Assembly (NCBI GenBank): GCA_028822675.1
Contig: JAPKDE010000056.1
Coordinates: 1-11,976, forward strand
Source of the DNA: Dehalococcoidia bacterium
GTDB taxonomy: Bacteria; Chloroflexota; Dehalococcoidia; UBA3495
Length of the DNA: 11,976 nt
Direction of reading: 5' to 3'
Shown here: positions 1 through 6,684 of the stretch, piece after piece
Layout: every line of letters starts with the position of its first letter
Numbering within the stretch: the stretch's first letter is position 1
Translations under genes and position numbers: made by a program
Notes under the pieces: model-generated
What the model was told of the DNA's origin: nothing
Databases searched by the model: none
What the model saw: only the letters and a program-made list of their open reading frames with translations

Positions 1-1160
1 ATCTCATCGTCGCCCAGAATCAGAGTGAAGGGGATATTCAAAGCATTTGCCTGCCGCATCTGGCCGCGAAGCCCACGGGTACCGCTGCTTAAAATTGCGC
101 CGACTCCAGCCCGCCTAAGCCTGACCGATAGGTCCAGCGCGGCAATACGAGCGTCGTCGCCGACGTTGGCAACCAGGAACAGTGGCGATGGTTCGTCCGG
201 GACCGGGACCTCGCTACGTTTGAGGTTCAGGGTCAATCTTTCCAGCCCTGTGCCAAAGCCGATGCCCGGGGTTTCCCGGCCACCGAGTTCTGTTATTAGT
301 CCGTCATAGCGCCCGCCACCGCAGATGGTGGACTGTCCGCCGGCGTCGACCGGTTGCACTTCAAACACCGTGCGAGTGTAGTAATCCAGGCCCCGCACCA
401 AACGGTGGTCGATCTGATAGGGCAATTGCATCTTGTCCAGGTAACTAAGCAATTTGGCCCAGTGTTCGCCGCAATCATCGCAGAGGTTTTCAGCGGATTG
501 TGGGGCGTCGTTGCCCAGGGCATGGCAGGTCTCAACCTTGCAGTCCAGCAGGCGTAGTGGATTGCGATCCAAGCGCGACTTGCAATCGTCGCACAAAACG
601 GCCTGGTGGCCGGAGTAGTATTCCTTCAGTTTGGCCACGTAGGCCGGACGGCACTCGGAATCGCCAACGCTGTTAATCAGCAGGTTGATTTCATTAAGGC
701 CCAAGCTGGTCATCAGGTCCCAGGCTACTTCAATGACCTCAGCGTCCACAGACGGGTCGGCATCGCCCAGCACTTCAACGCCAAACTGATGGTGCTGGCG
801 AAAGCGGCCGGCCTGGGGGCGTTCGTACCGGAAGACCGGGCAGAAGTAATACAACCGTACGGGCTGGGGTAGGTTGTGCATACCGTGTTCCAGATAAGCC
901 CGGCACACAGGAGCAGTACCCTCTGCCCGGAGGGTGATGCTGTCACCGCCACGGTCGTCGAAGGAGTACATCTCTTTTTCCACGATGTCCGTGCCTTCGC
1001 CCACAGATCGGATGAACAGGTTAGAGTTCTCGAAGGCAGGGGTGTCGATTCGACCAAAGCCGAACCGGGCGGCAACGTCCATGGCTTTGGACTCAATATA
1101 CCGCCAGTATTTTTGTTCTTCAGGTAGGTGGTCTGCAGTGCCCCTGGGCGCTTGAAACAA
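1..1160 (-). CDS. hisS: Histidyl-tRNA synthetase (HisRS), 3' end cut by window edge
   Basis: This class II aminoacyl-tRNA synthetase charges tRNA-His with histidine in the cytoplasm. The frame reads from a TTG at 1160-1158 to the window edge without a stop, giving about 386 residues; full-length bacterial HisRS is roughly 420, so only the tail of the anticodon-binding domain is missing. The start MFQAPRGTADHLPEEQ is the usual HisRS N-terminus, and an in-frame TGA lies four codons upstream, so TTG is the only sensible start; GGAGTGA (1176-1170) serves as ribosome binding site. Motif 2 (FRYERPQAGRFRQHHQFG, about residues 110-127), the HisRS signature LVRGLDYYTRTVFE (about 254-267) and motif 3 (GIGFGTGLERL, about 300) are all present. 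A Cys cluster (CDDC, DCKVETC, CDDC, about residues 187-230) could bind zinc. The gene is 130 bp beyond the reductase gene upstream and may have its own promoter. The product call is secure; the start is well supported. Confidence 0.95.
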   Translation of the reverse strand, partial: MFQAPRGTADHLPEEQKYWRYIESKAMDVAARFGFGRIDTPAFENSNLFIRSVGEGTDIVEKEMYSFDDRGGDSITLRAEGTAPVCRAYLEHGMHNLPQPVRLYYFCPVFRYERPQAGRFRQHHQFGVEVLGDADPSVDAEVIEVAWDLMTSLGLNEINLLINSVGDSECRPAYVAKLKEYYSGHQAVLCDDCKSRLDRNPLRLLDCKVETCHALGNDAPQSAENLCDDCGEHWAKLLSYLDKMQLPYQIDHRLVRGLDYYTRTVFEVQPVDAGGQSTICGGGRYDGLITELGGRETPGIGFGTGLERLTLNLKRSEVPVPDEPSPLFLVANVGDDARIAALDLSVRLRRAGVGAILSSGTRGLRGQMRQANALNIPFTLILGDDE

Positions 1161-1198
1161 AGTAAAAAGTCACTCCGAAATCGACTGTACAAGGGAAC

Positions 1199-1233
1199 AT
1201 TATAGGCTGATATCGTCCTGTATGGAATCAGCC
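1199..1233 (-). promoter_or_regulatory. Candidate hisS promoter with overlapping 7-bp inverted repeat
   Basis: On the minus strand a perfect TATAAT lies at 1204-1199, about 38 bases before the hisS TTG start. Seventeen bases upstream the -35 position reads TTCCAT, a poor match to TTGACA. A perfect inverted repeat GGCTGAT (1205-1211) and ATCAGCC (1227-1233) with a 15-base spacer fills the region between the -10 box and the -35 position, where a repressor or activator site would sit. Alternatively the repeat could form an RNA hairpin between the reductase gene and hisS, but no T-run follows it, so it is not a typical terminator. The repeat and TATAAT are seen directly; the regulatory role is inference. 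Confidence 0.4.
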
Positions 1234-1290
1234 AGGGCTATGACAACGGGGGTAAACGGCCTGGATCGGTATTGGTTCCCGGTTTTGGTG

Positions 1291-2205
1291 CTAAGAAGCC
1301 CGGCCGTCTTTATGGGGCAGCAGCACGGAATAAAAGAAGCTGTGTACTGGGGTCTTCACGCCAATCTGCTTGCCCAAGCGAATCACAGCGCCGGATAACG
1401 CGTCCAGCTCGGTAACCCTTCCAGCTTCGAAATCTGCGTGCATGGACACCTGGAAATCTGGCAAGGTGTCGATCCATTCCAAAGACTCTTGGGCCAGGTT
1501 CTCTGATAGGTCAATTCCTCTGGCCATTCCGATTGCCAGTGCCTCTTCCATGGCGTCTAAGAACATCTTGCGTGCGTCTGGGAACTTGAGCAATTCGCTG
1601 GCCCGAGTCTGCGCGGCGCTGGTGATTCCAGCCAGGGAGCTGAGTACAACAAATTTTTGCCAGAGCACTTGCACAGGGTCGGTGGAGATATCAGCCTCGA
1701 TTCCTGCATCCCTGAATATCTTGCGAATATCCAGGGCGCGGAGGCTTTCGGTCACTTCAATCTCGCCAAACGATAGCTTAGACAAGACGTCTTCAGAAAT
1801 AACCCCCGGTGTCTGGATATGGGCCGATGCCCAGTACGCACCCGGCAGGATATTGCTGGGTCCCAAGACAGAGCCAAGTAGCTCGTGGCTTTCGACGCCA
1901 TTTTGTAGCGTGATAATCGAGGTTCCTTCGCCCATCAACGGCTTGAGTGTGGTAATCACACTGCGGTTGTGGAACGTCTTCACCGTATAGATGATAAGGT
2001 CTACTGGCCCCACTTCCGCAGGGTCGTCGGTGGCATCCACCTTGACTACAAATTCGCCGTCCGGACGAATCAATTTCAGACCATTAGCTCGGATGGCCTC
2101 AAGGTGTTCACCTCGGGCAATCAGTGATACATCGTTGCCCGCTTTGGCCAACAATCCGCCAAGGCATCCACCAACTCCGCCCGCTCCCATGATTGCTATT
2201 CGCAT
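1291..2205 (-). CDS. Ketopantoate reductase family (PanE/ApbA-like) dehydrogenase, copy 1
   Basis: This 304-residue protein belongs to the 2-dehydropantoate 2-reductase family, NAD(P)H-dependent enzymes that reduce 2-oxo acids to 2-hydroxy acids; PanE makes pantoate for coenzyme A. The Rossmann nucleotide-binding motif MRIAIMGAGGVGGCLG is at the N-terminus, the family TLQNGV motif is at about 99-104, the candidate catalytic Lys is K184 (LWQK), and SM(254-255) plus VTELDA with E266 match the C-terminal substrate pocket. The Asn that normally sits four residues after the Lys in E. coli PanE is Leu here (KFVVL), so the substrate may differ from ketopantoate. The start ATG has GAGGG four bases upstream. 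It follows a paralogue at 82 bp and they share very similar N- and C-termini, suggesting tandem duplication. The family is certain, the exact substrate is not. Confidence 0.85.
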   Translation of the reverse strand: MRIAIMGAGGVGGCLGGLLAKAGNDVSLIARGEHLEAIRANGLKLIRPDGEFVVKVDATDDPAEVGPVDLIIYTVKTFHNRSVITTLKPLMGEGTSIITLQNGVESHELLGSVLGPSNILPGAYWASAHIQTPGVISEDVLSKLSFGEIEVTESLRALDIRKIFRDAGIEADISTDPVQVLWQKFVVLSSLAGITSAAQTRASELLKFPDARKMFLDAMEEALAIGMARGIDLSENLAQESLEWIDTLPDFQVSMHADFEAGRVTELDALSGAVIRLGKQIGVKTPVHSFFYSVLLPHKDGRAS

Positions 2206-2287
2206 TGGTCCCTCAAACTGGCTTTATTGCCAAGGCCAGGCGTACCTAGACTTGGAATTACTAATTTTAATCGCTCTGGTAGTCATT

Positions 2288-3205
2288 CTAAGAATGCCCA
2301 TTTATATGGGGAAGCAACATCGTGTACAACACGTCAAAGATTGGCGTTGGCACGTTCACTTTGCGGCCAACTCTGCCTATGGAACCAACCATGGCTTCCA
2401 GTTCCAGCCGTCGCCCGGCTTCTACGTCCACCTGCATTGAGCCGCGTGCGCCCATTGGCCGCTTGGTAATCAGGTCGATTGCACCTTGGACATCATCATC
2501 GCCAATCGGGACGCCGCACGCCGTTGCCACGTCAGCCACCTCATGGATGGCTAACCGGAACAATGAAGCGCCTTCCGGGGACTCGATGAGGTCTTTTGGG
2601 GCCAAACGTGCGGTGCTGGCCAGCCCATTCGCTGGTGAGTTGTACAGGGCTTTCAACCATAGTGCTCTGGTAATGTCTTCGGAAAGTTCGGCTTCGATGC
2701 CTGCACTGGAAAAAGCTTCCTGTACCGCAGTGGCCCGTTTACTCAGTTCTCCGTTGGACTCGCCAAAGGCAACGCGGGCCGGGAATGACCGTTGTCGCAG
2801 AACGCCCGGAGAGTCGATATTGGAGATGACGTAGGCAGAGCCGGGGAGTACCCGTTCCGAGCCGTATTCTTGACCAATTTCTTCTGCGCTGGTCACTCCG
2901 TTTTGTATCGTCAGGACTGTGCTGTCATCGCCGACCAGCGGTTTAATGAAAGGAATCGCTTCGGCGTTTTGGTAGGTCTTCACGGCGAAGATAACCAGGT
3001 CTGCAGGGCCGACTTGCGAAGGGTCATCGGTGGCGGCGACCTTAACTGTGAAGTCGCTCTCCTGCTGGATTAGCTGAATCCCTTTTTGCTGAATGGCAGC
3101 AAGGTGTGCGCCTCTGGCAATCAGCGTGACGTCGGCCCCGGCCTGTGCTAGCAGCGCGCCGTAACAGCCGCCAATACCACCGGCCCCCATGATTGCTATC
3201 TTCAT
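2288..3205 (-). CDS. Ketopantoate reductase family (PanE/ApbA-like) dehydrogenase, copy 2
   Basis: This 305-residue paralogue of the next gene downstream starts MKIAIMGAGGIGGCYGALL (Rossmann motif) and carries TIQNGV (about 99-104), the candidate catalytic Lys K185 (LWLK) followed at +4 by N189 as in classical PanE, SM at 256-257, and LELEA with E268. It therefore keeps more of the E. coli PanE active-site pattern than the other copy and is the better candidate if one of the two is the true pantoate-forming enzyme. Both proteins share the segment ATDDP..VGP.DL near residue 60 and a LLPH tail. The gene lies 36 bp after the CoA-transferase gene and 82 bp before copy 1, so co-transcription is likely. 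Only a weak GGAT ribosome binding site precedes the ATG. A role in CoA synthesis or in breakdown of a 2-oxo or 2-hydroxy acid is possible. Confidence 0.85.
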   Translation of the reverse strand: MKIAIMGAGGIGGCYGALLAQAGADVTLIARGAHLAAIQQKGIQLIQQESDFTVKVAATDDPSQVGPADLVIFAVKTYQNAEAIPFIKPLVGDDSTVLTIQNGVTSAEEIGQEYGSERVLPGSAYVISNIDSPGVLRQRSFPARVAFGESNGELSKRATAVQEAFSSAGIEAELSEDITRALWLKALYNSPANGLASTARLAPKDLIESPEGASLFRLAIHEVADVATACGVPIGDDDVQGAIDLITKRPMGARGSMQVDVEAGRRLELEAMVGSIGRVGRKVNVPTPIFDVLYTMLLPHINGHS

Positions 3206-3241
3206 GAAATATCCATTCTGGATGTTGCCAACCGAGGCATG

Positions 3242-4480
3242 TTAAATGACTCCGTCGGTCTGCATTTGTTCCAGTTCTTCCGCGCTTACTCCACCAATGG
3301 AGCGGAGTATCTCGTCGTTGTTGGCGCCCAAGAAAGGCGGCTCAATGTTTGGGTTGTCGGGTCCACCGGCAAACTTGATGGGAGTGTTGACCGTGCGGAA
3401 GATGCCCCCCAGATTGTCGCCGCCGTTGACGAACATTCCCCGGGCTTCTAGGTGTGGGCATTCGTCCAGGTCTTTCTGATCCTGCACGATGCCCATGGAA
3501 TAGCCAATGCCTGTCAGTTGCTCGGCCACTTCTTCTTTGGTGCGAGACGAAGTCCAGGCTTCCAGCTCGGGCACAAAGTTGTTCATATAGAAATCGCCGC
3601 TGACGCCAATGCCCAAAAAACGGTCGTCGTCAATCAGGTCTTCCCGGTCCATGAACCGCCAAAGCGTCTTCCATTTTTCGGGGCCACCCGCGCCGGCCAA
3701 GACGACATAACCATCTTTAACCTTCAGGGCCAATTGGGCGCTGAGCATGTTGCTTCGTTCCCGACCGGCAATGGTTCCTGTGGCCTGATAGAAGGGCATG
3801 GTGCTGGTCATATGAGTTGCCATGCAGTCATACATGGCCATGTCTACGAATGCGCCTTCCCCGGTGCGATGCCTCGCTTCGAGGGCCATCATCACTCCCA
3901 GGGCTGACCACACTCCGGGGACCGAGTCACCAATGTTGTCTCCCACCATCTGGGGCGCGCCGCCAGGTTCTCCGGTTACCGCCATCCAGCCGCCCATGCC
4001 TTGGACACAGGGGTTGTTGGCGGGCCAGTTTGAGTATGGTCCGGGCGCGGGCCCATCCGGGTCTCCGTAGCCAGTAATGCTGCAATAAATCAATTTGGGG
4101 TTGAGTTCTTTTAGAACGTCGTAACCCAGACCAAGTCGCACTAGCGCCCCTGGACCCCAGTTGTCCAACAGGATGTCAGACTCTTTGACCATACGTTCAA
4201 AGGCGGCCTTGCAGCGGGGATCGCGCAGATCCAGGGTGATGCTCTTTTTGTTTCGGTTCAGTCCTAGATAACGCGCGCTGACTCGGCCGCCGTCCGGGCC
4301 GTCAATGAAAGGGCCGTTACCTCGGCCACGTTCTCCGTCTCCGGGGCGTTCTATCTTGATTACTTCGGCCCCCATATCGCCCAGAATCATCGAGCAAAAA
4401 GGCCCGGCGACGATATGGGTAACGTCCATGATCCTGATGCCTTCTAATGGCAGCGACGGAGTACTAGGTCCGGTTGTCAT
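3242..4480 (-). CDS. CaiB/BaiF (family III) CoA-transferase
   Basis: This 412-residue protein moves coenzyme A between carboxylic acids, the reaction of formyl-CoA:oxalate, carnitine and bile-acid CoA-transferases. The N-terminal stretch PLEGIRIMDVTHIVAGPFCS, then LGDMGAEVIKIERPGDGERGR and YLGLNRNKKSITLDLRDP, are classic family features. D185 in NIGDSVPG aligns with the catalytic Asp of the family. The length fits one complete subunit of the interlocked dimer. Its ATG is 3 bases after the TAA of the carbonic anhydrase-like gene, which points to translational coupling; GGAAAG lies just upstream. The acid substrate cannot be read from the sequence. The neighbouring 2-oxo-acid reductase-family genes hint at a pathway handling a branched or hydroxy acid as its CoA ester, but this is inference. 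Confidence 0.9.
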   Translation of the reverse strand: MTTGPSTPSLPLEGIRIMDVTHIVAGPFCSMILGDMGAEVIKIERPGDGERGRGNGPFIDGPDGGRVSARYLGLNRNKKSITLDLRDPRCKAAFERMVKESDILLDNWGPGALVRLGLGYDVLKELNPKLIYCSITGYGDPDGPAPGPYSNWPANNPCVQGMGGWMAVTGEPGGAPQMVGDNIGDSVPGVWSALGVMMALEARHRTGEGAFVDMAMYDCMATHMTSTMPFYQATGTIAGRERSNMLSAQLALKVKDGYVVLAGAGGPEKWKTLWRFMDREDLIDDDRFLGIGVSGDFYMNNFVPELEAWTSSRTKEEVAEQLTGIGYSMGIVQDQKDLDECPHLEARGMFVNGGDNLGGIFRTVNTPIKFAGGPDNPNIEPPFLGANNDEILRSIGGVSAEELEQMQTDGVI

Positions 4481-4483
4481 GAT

Positions 4484-5014
4484 TTAGCTTTCCGACTGAA
4501 ATTTTGAGGTGTCTAGACCCAAACCCTGTGCGCCGAAACGCTTGCCGTTTTCAACGTACCGGGCGGTGGGGTTCTGTAGTCGCTCGGCCTGCTTCTCAGA
4601 CAAGGGGCGAATCTTGCCGGGTACGCCAATGACCAAGGAGTTGGCGGGCACATGGCCCCGAACAATGGCACCTGCTCCAATGAACACGTGGTCTTCAACA
4701 TCGGTGTCTTCTAGAAGAACAGCGTTGACGCCGATCAAAACGTTGCTGCCTACCTTGCCTCCGTGCACCACTGCGCCGTGGGTCATCAGCACGTTGTCGC
4801 CCAGTTCCAGGTGGTCGTCGGTGTGCAGGACGGCGTTGTCTTGGATGGAGCAGTTCTTGCCAATGATGATGTCGCCGTAGTCGGCTCTGATCACCGCGCC
4901 AGGCCAGATGCTGGTGCCTTCCCCGATGGTCACGTCACCTACGATGTAGGCGGTTTCACTAACGAAGGCAGACGGGTGGATGCGGGGGCTTTTTCCATCT
5001 AAAGGGCGAATCAA
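4484..5014 (-). CDS. Gamma-class carbonic anhydrase-like protein (left-handed beta-helix)
   Basis: This 176-residue protein belongs to the gamma carbonic anhydrase/PaaY/YrdA group of hexapeptide-repeat proteins, which form trimers with metal between subunits. Repeated [IV]G-x-x-x-x-[IV] turns run through most of the protein (for example VGDVTIGEGTSIWPGAVIRAD, about 25-45, and IGAGAIVRGHVPANSLVIG). The three presumed metal-binding histidines are H64 (VLHTD), H79 (THG) and H84 (VHG); R43, D45, Q58 and D59 of the conserved core are present. The usual GHG around the second His is THG here. The start is TTG, chosen because GGAGG (5025-5021) sits six bases upstream and the protein begins as the family does (IRPLDGKSPRIHPSAF). 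It leads a likely operon with the CoA-transferase and two reductases. Many family members have no measurable carbonic anhydrase activity, so an acyltransferase-like or thioesterase-like role (as in PaaY) remains possible. Confidence 0.88.
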   Translation of the reverse strand: MIRPLDGKSPRIHPSAFVSETAYIVGDVTIGEGTSIWPGAVIRADYGDIIIGKNCSIQDNAVLHTDDHLELGDNVLMTHGAVVHGGKVGSNVLIGVNAVLLEDTDVEDHVFIGAGAIVRGHVPANSLVIGVPGKIRPLSEKQAERLQNPTARYVENGKRFGAQGLGLDTSKFQSES

Positions 5015-5236
5015 GACGTTCCTCCAACAGAGATATACGGGTTGTTCAGGCGGGTTGTGTAGGCGGGTAGTTCAGGCTATTTTGCGGGTCGGCTGTGTGC
5101 GGTTTTCGGCCCAGTTGCGAATCAAACGGGAACCGCGCAAGACGGTAGTCCCAGGCCGGAGATTGGCTAAGAATACACTCCCATGTCGAGAACCGCCACT
5201 TTTCGTGCCTGAAATGGCCATTTTACGGCACTTGGT
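5015..5236 (-). other. Spacer upstream of the carbonic anhydrase operon; possible 49-codon ORF
   Basis: This 222-bp gap separates the membrane-protein gene from the carbonic anhydrase-like gene. It holds the GGAGG ribosome binding site of the latter and three 13-bp tandem repeats (listed separately). I could not find a convincing -35/-10 pair. On the minus strand an ATG at 5221 opens a 49-residue frame ending with TGA at 5074-5072 (MAISGTKSGGSRHGSVF...). It has no ribosome binding site and matches nothing I recognise, so it is most likely a chance ORF. Confidence 0.4.
5038..5076. repeat. Three 13-bp imperfect tandem repeats
   Basis: Plus-strand units are CGGGTTGTTCAGG (5038-5050), CGGGTTGTGTAGG (5051-5063) and CGGGTAGTTCAGG (5064-5076). 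Unit 2 differs from unit 1 at two positions and unit 3 at one, with no gap between units. The array ends 12 bases from the GGAGG ribosome binding site of the carbonic anhydrase-like gene, so it lies in the promoter or 5' leader of that operon. It could be a multimeric protein-binding site or a simple slippage product. Confidence 0.8.
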
Positions 5237-5839
5237 CTAGAGTCCAAATATGCCGGTTATCCAGTCTGCTCCAGCCACGCAGGCGTAGGCAAAGATTAGA
5301 AACTTTAGGACTTTGCCCACCCAGACCACAGCCAAGAACCCCCAAATGGGGTAACGGAGCGCCCCTGCGGCAATGCCTACGATGTCGAATATCGGGTTGG
5401 GAACCAGCGAAACTACGAATAACAGCAACCAACCATGGCGGCGCATACCTTCAGGCCGCATCCAACGTTCCAACCGCTGGTAAAACCGGTTCTTGGCCAA
5501 GATCTGGCGGCCGGTGTAACCCAGGTAGTAGCCGCTGAGTTCTCCCGCTGATTCAGCGGTCCCTGAAATAAGGCCAACCAGAAAAGGGTTCAGGTAAACG
5601 GCCGTGGCGCAGGCAGTGGCAAGGGCGGGCACTGGGATTACCAGGCCGGCACTGGCCACCAACGCGCTCAGGGCTACCGCGCCGTAACCCACCTGGGCGG
5701 TGCCAAAGTTGTCGCGTAGCAGCAGGGCGGCGACTATCCCGATGATGACAACGGTCAAGATACCGAGACGGATCAGGTTCTCCGGTCTGGTCCAATCCAC
5801 TCTGGTTGTAAAACTAGCCGCGCGGCTGACGAACCGCAT
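5237..5839 (-). CDS. VTT/DedA-like (SNARE-associated, TVP38/TMEM64-type) membrane protein
   Basis: This 200-residue integral membrane protein belongs to the VTT superfamily, some of whose members move lipids across membranes. Hydrophobic segments lie at about 23-42, 52-90 (two passes), 137-160 and 165-190. The sequence GTAESAGELSGYYLGY (about 93-108) matches the family's Gly/Glu-rich re-entrant region, and SLVPNPIFDIVGIAAGALRY (144-163) matches the second, P-x-x-D/G-rich re-entrant region. A TTG at 5842 could extend the protein by one residue, but the ATG at 5839-5837 is preferred because it overlaps the stop of the upstream hydrolase gene as TGATG, a typical coupling arrangement. The function of this member is unknown; membrane or lipid homeostasis is a reasonable guess. 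The partner hydrolase may act on a lipid or ester, which is inference. Confidence 0.82.
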   Translation of the reverse strand: MRFVSRAASFTTRVDWTRPENLIRLGILTVVIIGIVAALLLRDNFGTAQVGYGAVALSALVASAGLVIPVPALATACATAVYLNPFLVGLISGTAESAGELSGYYLGYTGRQILAKNRFYQRLERWMRPEGMRRHGWLLLFVVSLVPNPIFDIVGIAAGALRYPIWGFLAVVWVGKVLKFLIFAYACVAGADWITGIFGL

Positions 5840-6630
5840 CAAGGTTTGGATTGACCAGGCTCAGCGGTAGTTGTGTTGAGGAAATCGGCCACCAGCGGAT
5901 TAAACACCGACGGTTTTTCCATCTGGGGCCAATGACCGAATTCGGGTAGCACCCGCACGTCGCATTGGGGCAGCTCTCTACGGGCAGCTTCGGCGTGGAT
6001 TACGGGGATGATGAAATCGTCCGCGCCCCAAATAACCATCAATGGCACTTCAGATTGCTTCAGCCTACTGAGAATCTGCCATTTTGGGCGCAATCCACGC
6101 AGGTTGATGCTGGATCGGATCGAGCGCACCGTGGCCATGCTCGCGCCGGGAAGCAGCTTGATTCGATCCATCTCCGGCAGCAGCTCTCCCAGTATGGGGA
6201 CAGAGATGGCTCGGAGCAGCCAGGATACCTTCCGGCCTAACCCTGCTGAGTCAACCAAAACCAGCTTTTCCACAACAGTTTGGTGTTCCAAGGCGAACAA
6301 CCCGGCAATCAACCCACCGGCCGAAGTACCCACCAACGAGAGTTTTTCTATTCCCAGTTCTTGACAGAAGTCATAGACAAAATCTGCTGCGGAACCTGGG
6401 TCATACTCCAAGTGGCTGGGCTTGTCCGACTCGCCAAAGCCAGGCAAGTCTAGGGCGATCACCCGGTACCCGGCGTCGGCCAGGAAGTCGATGTTGCAAT
6501 ACCAGGATATTAATGAGTCGGCCAGACCGTGGAGTAACAACACCACGGGGCCTTCCCCTGCTTTCCCTGTATCAACATAGCGGACATTCAATCCCCAAAC
6601 GCTGGTTGTGTTGTATTCCGCTCGTTGCAT
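5839..6630 (-). CDS. Alpha/beta hydrolase-fold protein
   Basis: This 263-residue protein has the whole alpha/beta hydrolase layout: oxyanion-hole motif LLLHGLADS (about 31-39), the strand-turn DLPGFGESDKP (61-71), the nucleophile elbow GTSAGG with S103, the acid D205 in WGADDFIIP, and the catalytic H233 in FGHWPQMEKP. The spacing fits a serine hydrolase of the esterase/lipase or C-C hydrolase type; there is no signal peptide, so it is probably cytoplasmic. The ATG is preceded by GGGAG at short distance. Its TGA overlaps the ATG of the VTT-family membrane protein by one base, so the two are translated together. The Clp ATPase gene ends 54 bp upstream with no terminator hairpin that I can see, so read-through from the heat-shock operon is possible. 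The substrate is unknown. Confidence 0.85.
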   Translation of the reverse strand: MQRAEYNTTSVWGLNVRYVDTGKAGEGPVVLLLHGLADSLISWYCNIDFLADAGYRVIALDLPGFGESDKPSHLEYDPGSAADFVYDFCQELGIEKLSLVGTSAGGLIAGLFALEHQTVVEKLVLVDSAGLGRKVSWLLRAISVPILGELLPEMDRIKLLPGASMATVRSIRSSINLRGLRPKWQILSRLKQSEVPLMVIWGADDFIIPVIHAEAARRELPQCDVRVLPEFGHWPQMEKPSVFNPLVADFLNTTTAEPGQSKP

Positions 6631-6684
6631 CGGCTCCCGGCCTGGCCCTTAGTTATTGCCGTGATTGTTGGACTAGTGATAGGC

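Noticed and set aside
725..1192. 155-residue minus-strand ORF with an ATG-like start near 1192
   Set aside because: It is an out-of-frame reading of hisS; the true frame has all HisRS motifs and starts at TTG 1160.
1370..1990. 206-residue plus-strand ORF
   Set aside because: It lies opposite the first ketopantoate-reductase-family gene and has a Ser/Ile-rich shadow composition with no domain.
5072..5221. 49-codon minus-strand ORF as a real small gene
   Set aside because: It has no ribosome binding site and no recognisable sequence, and it ends inside the tandem repeats.
4980..5240. 86-residue plus-strand ORF covering the spacer upstream of the carbonic anhydrase-like gene
   Set aside because: No ribosome binding site, Arg-rich random composition, and it overlaps the tandem repeats and the start of the real minus-strand gene.
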